50,399 bases of DNA, taken from contig JACQDD010000013.1 of NCBI GenBank assembly GCA_016201265.1, positions 1-50,399 of the forward strand, given 5' to 3'. The notes below the pieces were generated by a model that was given only the letters and a program-made list of their open reading frames with translations, was not told the origin of the DNA and did not search any database. This DNA comes from Terriglobales bacterium (GTDB lineage Bacteria > Acidobacteriota > Terriglobia > Terriglobales > Acidobacteriaceae). Within the stretch, counting starts at the first letter, position 1. The number at the start of each line of letters is the position of its first letter. The translations under genes and the position numbers were made by a program. This document shows positions 28,028 through 36,711 of the stretch, piece after piece.

Positions 28028-29182
28028 TCACTTCGTCAGCCGGTTGTATTTTTTCAGCACCTCGCGCAGCTTGTCGTGGGGCAGGGCGATGACGGTGCGG
28101 TCGTTGACGCCGGTCATGGTTTCGGCGGCGACCATGGCGTTGATCACCGCTTCTTCCGTCGCCTGCACGGTGGCGAGGAAGAGCGGATCCAACTGGTCGT
28201 TGGGCACCATCTTCAGGTCGTGGATGCCCTTCGGGCTCGCCGCTTCTGGGTTCGCTGTTGAGAAGGCGATGAAGATGTCGCCGGAGCCGTCGCCGGAGAA
28301 GCTGCCGTTGCGCCCGAGCCCAAGAGAAGCTTTGCGGGCGATCCGCTTGAGTTGCGTGGGGATGATGGGCGCATCGGTGGCGACGACGATGATGATCGAG
28401 CCCACGTCATCTTTCCAGACCGTATGCTCCGGAATCTCGCGGCCCACCGGAACTCCTGCGATGCGCAACTGGTCGCGCTGTCCGTAGTTGCACTGCACGA
28501 GCACGCCGACGGTGTAGCCGCCTGATTTGGCATCAAGCACGCGCGAGGCCGTCCCGATCCCGCCCTTGAACTCGTTGCAGATCATGCCGGTTCCGCCGCC
28601 GACATTGCCTTCCTCGACCGCGCCGGTGTGCGCGGAGTCGAGCGCGTGAAAGGCATGCTCGGGCTTCACGTGGAAGCCATTGATGTCGTTGAGATAGCCG
28701 TCCCAGGTCTCGGCGACCACGGGCAGCGACCACCAATAGCCCTCCATGTCGGGCTTGCCGCGCTTGACCTTCCAGGCGATGACCGCGTCGCGAACCACGC
28801 CCACGCTGTGCGTGTTCGTGATCATGATGGGACCATCAACGAAGCCGGAGTCTTCTACCCAGGTGGTGCCGGTCATCTCGCCGTTGCCGTTGAGCGTGAA
28901 CCAGGCGCCGAAAACGGCGTCCTTGGACTCTTTGCCGCGTGGAAGAACAGCGGTGACGCCGGTGCGAACCGGGCCTTCGCCCACCTTCAGTTTGCCTGCG
29001 CCGGAAATGAGCGTGGTGTGGCCGACTTCGACGCCTTTGACATCGGTGATGGCGTTGTTCGGGCCGGGAGTGCCGTCGAAGGGAACGCCGAGATCGCGGG
29101 CACGCGGTTTGGTTTGAGCGAAGGTGAGTGCGGTTGTGCTGACGAGCAGAACGAGGACTTGGACTGAGCGGGATCGGATCAT
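28028..29182 (-). CDS. P1 family peptidase (DmpA/L-aminopeptidase-like), exported
   Basis: RARDLGVPFDGTPGPNNAITDVKGVEVGHTTLI; NEFKGGIGTASR; GRNGSFSGDGSGDIFIAFSTAN. Confidence 0.9.
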   Translation of the reverse strand: MIRSRSVQVLVLLVSTTALTFAQTKPRARDLGVPFDGTPGPNNAITDVKGVEVGHTTLISGAGKLKVGEGPVRTGVTAVLPRGKESKDAVFGAWFTLNGNGEMTGTTWVEDSGFVDGPIMITNTHSVGVVRDAVIAWKVKRGKPDMEGYWWSLPVVAETWDGYLNDINGFHVKPEHAFHALDSAHTGAVEEGNVGGGTGMICNEFKGGIGTASRVLDAKSGGYTVGVLVQCNYGQRDQLRIAGVPVGREIPEHTVWKDDVGSIIIVVATDAPIIPTQLKRIARKASLGLGRNGSFSGDGSGDIFIAFSTANPEAASPKGIHDLKMVPNDQLDPLFLATVQATEEAVINAMVAAETMTGVNDRTVIALPHDKLREVLKKYNRLTK

Positions 29183-29255
29183 AGTTGTCGGTTCGAACGG
29201 GGACGGTGCACGCGGCAGTATAAAGCATCGAAACGAGGGTGCTAAATGCGAATTT

Positions 29256-29396
29256 CTCACCGCAGAGCCACAGAGACACAGAGAAACCCGTCCGAGAAAT
29301 CTCGTCGCAGAGGGATTCTTGTTCCGCCTTTGCAACTCTCGCCGCCGACCGATCTTTACAAATCGAGCATGTCTTTCTCTGTGTCTCTGTGGTGAG
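29256..29396. repeat. ORF-less CACAGAG inverted-repeat element (141 bp)
   Basis: CTCACCGCAGAGCCACAGAGACACAGAGAAA at 29256-29286; CTCACCACAGAGACACAGAGAAA on minus at 29374-29396. Confidence 0.8.
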
Positions 29397-29447
29397 GAAT
29401 CTAGGCTGGTTTACAATTCAACGAAGGGAAAGCCATCGGGAGAGAAC

Positions 29448-29729
29448 ATGGAGAACTGGAAAAAGGCGGCGATCGCGGGATCGATGGGAGCGGCGACGAT
29501 CTTGATGCTGAAAGGGAAGCGTCCAGCGGGAGTGCTGGTGGCGGGCGTGGGGCTGGCGGTGCTGGCATCGGAATATCCCGAAAAGTTTGTGCGGATCCGG
29601 GAAGAGATTCCTTCTTACGTGCGGCAAGGAACGAAGTTTCTCGATCTGGCGATGAAGATCGGGACGAAGATCGGAGAACTGGCGGAGCGGCGGGGGCGGG
29701 CGGTGTTTGAGGAGTTGGGGGAATACTGA
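29448..29729 (+). CDS. Hypothetical protein (93 aa)
   Basis: MENWKKAAIAGSMGAATILML...; internal ATG chosen over the track's longer ORF. Confidence 0.6.
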   Translation: MENWKKAAIAGSMGAATILMLKGKRPAGVLVAGVGLAVLASEYPEKFVRIREEIPSYVRQGTKFLDLAMKIGTKIGELAERRGRAVFEELGEY

Positions 29730-29805
29730 GAGGCGCGAGTAACGAGTCGTCGGGAGAATGCCTGGCAGCCGCACATAACGGTCGGAGTAGGGGTCCTTCG
29801 ACTCC

Positions 29806-29835
29806 GCAAAGCGATGCGCGAGCGCATCGCTTTGC
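29806..29835. repeat. Perfect hairpin GCAAAGCGATGCGC-GA-GCGCATCGCTTTGC
   Basis: 14-bp perfect arms. Confidence 0.8.
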
Positions 29836-29887
29836 TCCGCTCAGGATGACAGATTGGAAAGTGCGCGGATGAAGGCTTGCGCAGACT

Positions 29888-30205
29888 TCACTCGATGCCG
29901 AGTTGTTTGCGGGCGTCGGGGCTGAGGCGTTCGGGAGTCCAGGGCGGGTTCCAGACGATGTTGACGGCGGCGTTGCGGACGCCGGGGAGCTGTTCGAGGC
30001 GCGACTTCACCTGGTCGCTGATCATCACGAGCGCGGGACAGCCTTGGGCGGTGAGGGTCATGTCCACGGTGACGTCCTGCTGCTGATCGGGCGTGGAGTC
30101 GAAGCGGACTTCATAAATGAGTCCGAGATCCACGATGTTGACGGGGATCTCCGGGTCGTAGCACTGCTTGAGTGCGCTGAGGACGTCTTCCTGGGTGAGC
30201 GGCAT
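29888..30205 (-). CDS. MIP18/DUF59-family metal-sulfur cluster assembly factor
   Basis: LTQEDVLSALKQCYDPEIPVNIVDLGLIYEV; DMTLTAQGCPALVMISDQVKSRL. Confidence 0.9.
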   Translation of the reverse strand: MPLTQEDVLSALKQCYDPEIPVNIVDLGLIYEVRFDSTPDQQQDVTVDMTLTAQGCPALVMISDQVKSRLEQLPGVRNAAVNIVWNPPWTPERLSPDARKQLGIE

Positions 30206-30222
30206 AATCTACAAATTAGATC

Positions 30223-30945
30223 ATGGCAATCGATCCGGAGTTGCGAAAAAAGCTACAGATTTTCCTGGTGGCGGCGATTGTGCTGGCCGGCGGACGGGCG
30301 GCGTATATCGTCTACGACCGGTATGAGGAGCGCAAGGAAGATGAGCGGCCTAAGCAAGAAAAGGCGCTGAACGCGGACTACTACGTTACGCCCCGGAAGC
30401 TGCGCCCGTACGATCTGAAGTCGGCACGGGAATTGACGAAGCAACCGGTGTGGGTAAAGGTGGGCTACGGCAACACGTACTATCCGTACGATGTCGCGCG
30501 ACATAAGGCTGAGTTTGGGCGGGAGGCGGGAACGCTCGGGCCGCTACAGAAATTGCAGATCCAGGATGTGGTGAGGGATGTCGCGCCGCTGGCTCCGGGG
30601 GTGAAGCAGATTCTGGCGAGATTTGAAATCGAGGGGAAGGCTTACGTGGTGCCGATCGGAGTGGAAAATGGCGGAGATTACAAGATCTATTCGGATGACA
30701 TGTTTTTTGTTCAAGATCCGCACGAGCTGTATCAGCACTGGTCGGCTGAGGTCTGGAAGGCGATTGATGGGCACGAGGTTCGTCCGGGGATGAGCGAGCT
30801 GCAGGTCGGGTTTGCGCTGGGCCTGGGAGCGGCTGAGGGAGCGGGGGAGTACGGTTCGAGGACTCTGCATTATGCCAACGGGGGGAAGCCGGTGAGGGTT
30901 ACGTTTCGGAATGACGAGGCGGTCGAGATCGTGCCGGGGTCGTAG
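30223..30945 (+). CDS. Hypothetical membrane-anchored protein (240 aa)
   Basis: Complete ORF with N-terminal TM. Confidence 0.65.
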   Translation: MAIDPELRKKLQIFLVAAIVLAGGRAAYIVYDRYEERKEDERPKQEKALNADYYVTPRKLRPYDLKSARELTKQPVWVKVGYGNTYYPYDVARHKAEFGREAGTLGPLQKLQIQDVVRDVAPLAPGVKQILARFEIEGKAYVVPIGVENGGDYKIYSDDMFFVQDPHELYQHWSAEVWKAIDGHEVRPGMSELQVGFALGLGAAEGAGEYGSRTLHYANGGKPVRVTFRNDEAVEIVPGS

Positions 30946-31083
30946 CGCACGACAGCGTGCAACCTGAGGGGCTGAAGCCCCGTTCTAATTGGGAGCACTG
31001 AATGCAGCGCTGAAGTGCCGCTCCACCCAAGACCTTGTTCGCGGAAAGTCCTTTCGTAGCTCGCAGAGCGTACAATTCCGGGC

Positions 31084-32487
31084 ATGAGACGAGCGCTCGG
31101 CGTTGTTCTTTTCTCTCTTCTACTGTCTCTTTCTAGTTCTCTCCTCAGTTTGGCTGCGACGCGCACTCTGCGCGTGGACTACTACCACACTGGAAATGCG
31201 CAGCAGGAGTGGTTCAGCCTGGATCGGGTGGTGCTGGAACCGCTGGAGTGGGCGGGTAATCCTGCCAAGGCCATCGATGAGAGTCAGCTCGGGAACTATT
31301 TGTTTGAGGTGCGCGAGAAGGGAAGCGGGAAGCTGGTGTATTCGCGCGGGTTTGATTCCGTGTTTGGGGAATGGAGGACGACGGGAGAGGCGTTGCATGC
31401 CAACCGGACGTTTTCCGAGTCGCTGCGATTTCCGAGTCCTGGGGATGTGGCGGCGGTGTCGCTGAAGGAGCGCGCGGGAGGCGGGTTTCGCGAGGTGTGG
31501 AAGACGGTGGTCGATCCGAAGGACAAGTTTGTGGACCGATCGCGTCCGCCGTCGCCGGGAGCGTTGATTGAGCTGCAGAAGACGGGCGATCCGGCCGGCA
31601 AAGTTGATCTGCTCGTGATGGGCGATGGCTACACGGCGGCGGAACGGGGCAAGTGCGAAAAAGATGCGCGGCGGTTCATGGAGACGCTGTTCTCCACGTC
31701 GCCGTTTCGGGAGCATCAGAGAGATTTCAACGTTTGGGGACTGTGTCCGGCGGCGGAGGAGTCGGGGATCGCGCGGCCCTCGAGCGGGATTCACCGGCGG
31801 TCGCCGCTGGGGACGACTTACGACACATTCGACACCGAGCGCTATGTGCTGACGACGGAGAATCGGGCGCTGCGGGATGTGGCGTCGTTTGCGCCGTATG
31901 AGTTCATCGAGATCCTGGTGAATGGGCAGACGTACGGTGGAGGCGGGATTTTCAATCAATACGCGACCGTGGCAATCGACAATCTGTGGGCGGGATATGT
32001 GGGAGTGCATGAATTCGGACACCAGTTCGCGGCGCTGGCGGATGAGTACTACACATCGGACGTGGCGTATCTGCCGCCAGGAAAGAAGACGGAGCCATGG
32101 GAGCCGAATGTGACGGCGCTGCTTGATCCGGCAAATTTGAAGTGGAAGGACCTGATGACGGCGGGAACGCCGGCGCCTACGCCCTGGGATAAAGAGGAGT
32201 TTGACCGGTTCGAGCGGGACATTCAGCGTCAGCGGAAAGAGTTGCGGGCGGCTGGGAAGCCCGAGGCGGAAATGGACGAGCTGTTCCGCAAAGAACGCGA
32301 GAAGGAAGATGCGCTGTTTCGATCAGAGAAATATGCGGGCAAGGTGGGCGCTTTCGAAGGGGCGAATTACGCAGCGAAGGGGTATTACCGTCCGGAGGTG
32401 GATTGCATCATGTTCACGCGGCACCAGACTTTCTGCGCGGTTTGCCGGCGGGCGATTGAGCGGGTGATTGCGATGTATGTGAGTTGA
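31084..32487 (+). CDS. M64-like metallopeptidase, exported
   Basis: DLLVMGDGYTAAER and HEFGHQFAALADEYY zinc motif; signal peptide. Confidence 0.88.
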   Translation: MRRALGVVLFSLLLSLSSSLLSLAATRTLRVDYYHTGNAQQEWFSLDRVVLEPLEWAGNPAKAIDESQLGNYLFEVREKGSGKLVYSRGFDSVFGEWRTTGEALHANRTFSESLRFPSPGDVAAVSLKERAGGGFREVWKTVVDPKDKFVDRSRPPSPGALIELQKTGDPAGKVDLLVMGDGYTAAERGKCEKDARRFMETLFSTSPFREHQRDFNVWGLCPAAEESGIARPSSGIHRRSPLGTTYDTFDTERYVLTTENRALRDVASFAPYEFIEILVNGQTYGGGGIFNQYATVAIDNLWAGYVGVHEFGHQFAALADEYYTSDVAYLPPGKKTEPWEPNVTALLDPANLKWKDLMTAGTPAPTPWDKEEFDRFERDIQRQRKELRAAGKPEAEMDELFRKEREKEDALFRSEKYAGKVGAFEGANYAAKGYYRPEVDCIMFTRHQTFCAVCRRAIERVIAMYVS

Positions 32488-32502
32488 GAGTCGCGAACCC
32501 AT

Positions 32503-32534
32503 ATCACCACAGAGGCACAGAGGTCACAGAGAAG
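32503..32534. repeat. Solo CACAGAG-family repeat
   Basis: ATCACCACAGAGGCACAGAGGTCACAGAGAAG. Confidence 0.75.
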
Positions 32535-33150
32535 AGCTTTTGGGTAAAGGCAGGCGGGCGCGGACGAACTCTACGAGTTCAGGCGTGACGTACTCTGGCG
32601 GGTGGATGGCGAAGATCGGGCGATTGAGGACCGGCTTCAGAGAGACGCGCTCCCAGACAGGGCTCGCCGAGTCTGCGGCAGCGTGCAGCAGGATGGCATC
32701 GGCGCGGTCGAGAAAAGTTTGGGCGGAGGCTTTGAAGTCGGCAGTCGTTGGGTCGAGTACCGTTAAATAAAGGTCAGGTTTCAGGAAACGGAGAACGCTG
32801 TTCGATTCGATGATGGCGTTTTTTGCGCCGGCGAGGATCTGGCGGATACGGGGCATGGCTTCGGCAAGGCGTCCTTGTTCGGTGCGGACCCACCAGGCGT
32901 GCGCGGCGCCGGCGACGAGGAAACGCGAGGTGTCGGATTCGCCGGAGCGGTCTTTTTCTTCCGAGATGGCCCAGGAGTGGTCGTTGGTGGCGCAGTCGCA
33001 GGCTTGGCCGTTGGCGGAGCAGATGCCGTGTCCGTATTGAGTGATTTTGAGGGCGGTCCAGCGGAGGTCGGGCAAGGCGGAAATCAGACCGGCGACGACG
33101 CTGGTTTTGCCGAGGTTGCGGGTGTGTCCGCCGATGACGACTACAGGCAT
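32524..33150 (-). CDS. P-loop NTPase-like protein (MobB-like)
   Basis: VVVIGGHTRNLGKTSVVAGLI. Confidence 0.65.
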   Translation of the reverse strand: MPVVVIGGHTRNLGKTSVVAGLISALPDLRWTALKITQYGHGICSANGQACDCATNDHSWAISEEKDRSGESDTSRFLVAGAAHAWWVRTEQGRLAEAMPRIRQILAGAKNAIIESNSVLRFLKPDLYLTVLDPTTADFKASAQTFLDRADAILLHAAADSASPVWERVSLKPVLNRPIFAIHPPEYVTPELVEFVRARLPLPKSSSL

Positions 33151-33232
33151 TGGGCTTCAGGCTCTGGGCTTTAGGTTCTCGGCTTGACTAGTGTGCGGAG
33201 ACGCGGCAAGCCGCGTATCTACGTTGATCTCT

Positions 33233-34234
33233 CTAATCTGCTCGGTCCTTCTTGGCTGAGCGGGACAAGAACGCCAACTCCTTAAGATACTCCCGGAGGG
33301 GGCGCGCGGGAGTCCCCCAGAAAACGACGCCTTTTCCGCGGACTACCTTCTTCGGCAGGATGCCGCATCCTCCGCCTAGGATGACGCCTTCTTCGATGCG
33401 CGCGTGATCACCGATGCCGACCTGCCCGCCCATGATGACGTTATCTCCGACCACGACGCTGCCGGAGAGGCCGGTCTGCGCGGCGATGACCACGTCCCGA
33501 CCGATCTGGACGTTGTGGCCGATCTGGACGAGGTTGTCGATTTTTGTGCCACGGCGGATGCGGGTTTCGTCGAGAGCACCGCGATCGACGGTAGAGTTGG
33601 CGCCGATCCCGACGTCGTCTTCGATGACCAGGCGTCCGACTTGGGGGAATTGCTCGTAGCGGCCAGTGTTGTTGTCGCGGACGTAGCCGAAACCTTCGCT
33701 GCCGAGAACCGCGCCCGCCTGGACGACAACACGTTCGCCGAGGGTCGTGCCGGAATAGATAGTGACGTTGGGATCGAGTCGGCAGTAAGCGCCGATTTCG
33801 ACGCCGTCGCCGAGCACGCAGCCGGGGGCAATGGTGCTGCCATCGCCGATTTGGACGTGTTCGCCGAGGACGGCGCGGGGGCCGATGGCAACGTTGGCGC
33901 CGATACGGGCGGAGGCGGGAACGATAGCGGAGGGATGGCTTCCGGTTTGGTGGTGGCTGGAATCTTGGAGGAGTTTGGCGGCGCGGGCGAAGGTCAGGCG
34001 AGGTTGGGCGGAGATCAGGAGCGGCTTGGCGGCGACGACGTTCGCGAATTCTCCGGCGATGATGGCGGCTGCCCGGGAGGAGAGAGCGGCGGCCAGATGT
34101 TTGGGGTCCTCCACAAAGATCAAGGAGTCTTGCGCAGCGGAAGTTACGCTGGCGACGTTCGAGACAGGAACGGATGAGTCGCCGAGCACGCGGCACGCCA
34201 ACTTTTCGGCGAGAGCACCGAGAGTCTGTTTCAT
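33233..34234 (-). CDS. lpxD: UDP-3-O-(3-hydroxymyristoyl)glucosamine N-acyltransferase
   Basis: Left-handed beta-helix hexapeptide repeats; YVRDNNTGRYEQFPQVGRLVIEDDVGIGANSTVDRGALDETRI. Confidence 0.93.
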   Translation of the reverse strand: MKQTLGALAEKLACRVLGDSSVPVSNVASVTSAAQDSLIFVEDPKHLAAALSSRAAAIIAGEFANVVAAKPLLISAQPRLTFARAAKLLQDSSHHQTGSHPSAIVPASARIGANVAIGPRAVLGEHVQIGDGSTIAPGCVLGDGVEIGAYCRLDPNVTIYSGTTLGERVVVQAGAVLGSEGFGYVRDNNTGRYEQFPQVGRLVIEDDVGIGANSTVDRGALDETRIRRGTKIDNLVQIGHNVQIGRDVVIAAQTGLSGSVVVGDNVIMGGQVGIGDHARIEEGVILGGGCGILPKKVVRGKGVVFWGTPARPLREYLKELAFLSRSAKKDRAD

Positions 34235-34481
34235 GACCTTTATTGTCGCGTTAGCGGGCGGGGCACGCAAATGGGGGCGGCAAGTGCCAGCTCCCGGAGT
34301 GGGTGTTGCGGGGGCTAGAAAAAGCGATCACCACGGGGGCACGGGGGAACACAGGGGGATTGTTTGGCGAGTTCGAGATTCCGTAAGCCGCGTTTCTCCG
34401 CCGCTGAAAATCTTTAACCGCAGAGAACGCAAAGGAATCCGCAAAGGACGCAGAGAAAACCAAGAGCCTAAAGGCTGAAGC

Positions 34482-35381
34482 CTAATACAGCGGCGGCTGG
34501 CCTTCGGGGCGGGTTTTCCAGCGGCGGTGGACCCAGAGCCACTGGTCGGGATAGCGGCGGACGTAGTCTTCGATAATCTTGGTGAATTTGGCGGTGTTGG
34601 CGACGACGTCGGCTTGGTCGTCGCCGGTGCGGATGAGTTCGACGGCGGGGTCGAAGCGCAGGATGTATTTTCGCAGCTTGGAGTCCCACACTGTGAAACC
34701 GGGGACGACGGCGGCATCGGTGCGCAGGGCGATGCGGGCCAGTCCGCTGGCCGTACAGGCGGGGATGCCGAAGAAATCCACGAAGACGCCTTGGGGCGGG
34801 GTCATGTTGGTGTCCATGAGGATGCCGACGGTTTCGCCAGCGCGCATGGCGGCGAGGAGGCCGCGGACGAAATCGTCTTTGTCCACGGTGCGGTTGCCGT
34901 GCATAGTGCGATATCCCTGGATCAGGCGGTCGACGAGGGGATTGTCGAGCGAGCGCATGACGATGGAGAGCGGGTGTCCCTGGAGGGAGTGGGCGAAGGC
35001 GGAAAGTTCCCAGGCGCCGAGATGGGCGGTCAGAAAGAGAACACCTTTGCCGCGGGCGAAGGCGCGCTCGAAGTTTTCGAAGCCGTCGTAAATGACGACC
35101 TGGCTGACATTTTCGCGAGTGTAGCGGGGGAACAGGCAGACTTCGGCGAACTGGCGTCCGAGGGAGACGTATGCGCCGCGAAGAATGCGGCGGCGCTCAC
35201 GGCGGGACATTTGCGGGAAGGCGAGAGCGAGGTTGCGCATCCCGACGCGGCGCAGGCGTCCGTGAAGCAGGTAGACGATGAGGCCGAGGGCGATCCCTTT
35301 GGCGCGGGCCAGGGGACGGGGAAGGAGGCCGACGGTCTTTACCCAGAGCCAGACGAGGGCGAATTCGAGGCGGTGGCGCAC
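34482..35381 (-). CDS. Lysophospholipid/lipid A acyltransferase (LpxL/HtrB-like)
   Basis: GVLFLTAHLGAWELSAFA; MDTNMTPPQGVFVDFFG; GTG start chosen because the upstream in-frame sequence is intergenic repeat. Confidence 0.85.
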   Translation of the reverse strand: MRHRLEFALVWLWVKTVGLLPRPLARAKGIALGLIVYLLHGRLRRVGMRNLALAFPQMSRRERRRILRGAYVSLGRQFAEVCLFPRYTRENVSQVVIYDGFENFERAFARGKGVLFLTAHLGAWELSAFAHSLQGHPLSIVMRSLDNPLVDRLIQGYRTMHGNRTVDKDDFVRGLLAAMRAGETVGILMDTNMTPPQGVFVDFFGIPACTASGLARIALRTDAAVVPGFTVWDSKLRKYILRFDPAVELIRTGDDQADVVANTAKFTKIIEDYVRRYPDQWLWVHRRWKTRPEGQPPLY

Positions 35382-35424
35382 TAGGCGGGAGTGTAGGGGT
35401 TGGAGAGCCAACTCTGCAAGGTGG

Positions 35425-35502
35425 GTGTGGGGCCGGGTCCCTTCGGCTCCGCTCAGGGCATGCTTCGACCCGGCCGGCGGGTCAGAGACCCGCCGCCACA
35501 CG
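35425..35502. repeat. Two-hairpin GTG...CAC intergenic element, copy 2 (loop insertion)
   Basis: GGCCGGGTC-[27-nt loop]-GACCCGGCC then GGCGGGTC-AGA-GACCCGCC then GCCACACG. Confidence 0.85.
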
Positions 35503-35511
35503 CACACGATG

Positions 35512-36201
35512 TTATTTGCTTTCGGCGGCTTTGGCCCACTTGGCTAAGGTGCTCAGGAACGGGTAGGCGGCCTGGGGCGGATCAATGTTTCCTTCGAGCG
35601 ATGTTTTGAACGGGACCATGCGGCCGTAAAAGTCACGGGTACTGTCTTTGTCCTGCTTGACGACGGCGCCGGTGAGTTCGAGTCCGGCAAAGGCGCCGCG
35701 GGCGCGAGAATAGGTGAGGACCTGCGCTTTTAGTTTCCAGTCGGTGTCGGCGGAGGCGTGGCGACCGACGGGGCCGGCGGCGGCGCTGGCGTCGGCGCCC
35801 AGTTTGAAGTTGCTGGAGAGCAGGTTCTTCATGCCCTCTTTGTTCATGACGAGCATGACCAGGTCCACGGCTTCGGCGCCAATTTGCAGGCCGAAGCTGC
35901 CGCCGCCGATGGTGAAGAAAGCGGGAGCGCTCCAGCCCTTGGGGGTGCGGCAACTGGCGACACCTTTACCGTAGCGGGCGCCGAAAATGAAGCCGCCTTT
36001 GAGTAGCGTGGGAATGACGGCTACACACTCCGCGGAACCAAGCACTTCTTCGGGGATGCCCTGGTCGGGCGCGGCCTGGATTTCGTCGAGCACGGTGCCG
36101 GCCGACTCGACGCGCTTGACGGCCTTGGTGTTTTCATCGGCGGAAAAAACGGTGGTGGAAAGAGAGAGAAGGAGTACCAGAACCAGGAGCTTTCGCATCA
36201 T
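35512..36201 (-). CDS. SYLF/YSC84-like lipid-binding exported protein
   Basis: AECVAVIPTLLKGGFIFGARYGKGVASCRT...WSAPAFFTIGGGSFGLQIGAEAVDLVMLVMNKEGMKNLL. Confidence 0.9.
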   Translation of the reverse strand: MMRKLLVLVLLLSLSTTVFSADENTKAVKRVESAGTVLDEIQAAPDQGIPEEVLGSAECVAVIPTLLKGGFIFGARYGKGVASCRTPKGWSAPAFFTIGGGSFGLQIGAEAVDLVMLVMNKEGMKNLLSSNFKLGADASAAAGPVGRHASADTDWKLKAQVLTYSRARGAFAGLELTGAVVKQDKDSTRDFYGRMVPFKTSLEGNIDPPQAAYPFLSTLAKWAKAAESK

Positions 36202-36392
36202 GCCTCACTTGGGAGATAGGAATGCCCTAATTCTATAAGATGCGTGGTGAGAGGCGGAGGCTGCCGGGGGAGTGATGGGAGTCAGCTTGAGTATTTTGCG
36301 GGTTCCGCGCCGCTCAAACCCTTACCGCGAAGGGCGCAAAGGAATCGCCAAGGACGCGAAGAAAGGCTTGAACCACAGGGAGCACAGGGATT

Positions 36393-36490
36393 GCAGAAGT
36401 CAGATTGCAGAAGTCAGATTGCAGAAGTCAGATTGCAGAAGTCAGATTGCAGAAGTCAGATTGCAGAAGTCAGATTGCAGAAGTCAGATT
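36393..36490. repeat. 14-bp tandem repeat, 7 perfect copies of GCAGAAGTCAGATT
   Basis: Read directly; degenerate continuation to ~36500. Confidence 0.97.
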
Positions 36491-36656
36491 GCAGAATGCA
36501 GAAGTGAAATCTTATGAGGACAAAAAAATCGGGGCTGAAAGCGGCGACCCTAATCTCCACTCCCAACCCCGTCTCCCGCAAGATTACGAGGGTCACTGTC
36601 CCGGGGTAACTTTGGAAAGGGTGGAAGCACAGGGGGAATCTCGGCCGAGAAGGAGC

Positions 36657-36710
36657 GTGTGGGGCCGGATCTTCGATCCGGCCGGCGGGTCAGAGACCCG
36701 CCGCCACACG
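36657..36710. repeat. Two-hairpin GTG...CAC intergenic element, copy 3
   Basis: GTGTGG-GGCCGGATC-TTC-GATCCGGCC-GGCGGGTC-AGA-GACCCGCC-G-CCACAC. Confidence 0.9.
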
Positions 36711-36711
36711 A

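Noticed and set aside
36393-36490. Possible CRISPR array
   Set aside because: 14-bp units are head-to-tail with no spacers; simple tandem repeat. No cas genes in the window.
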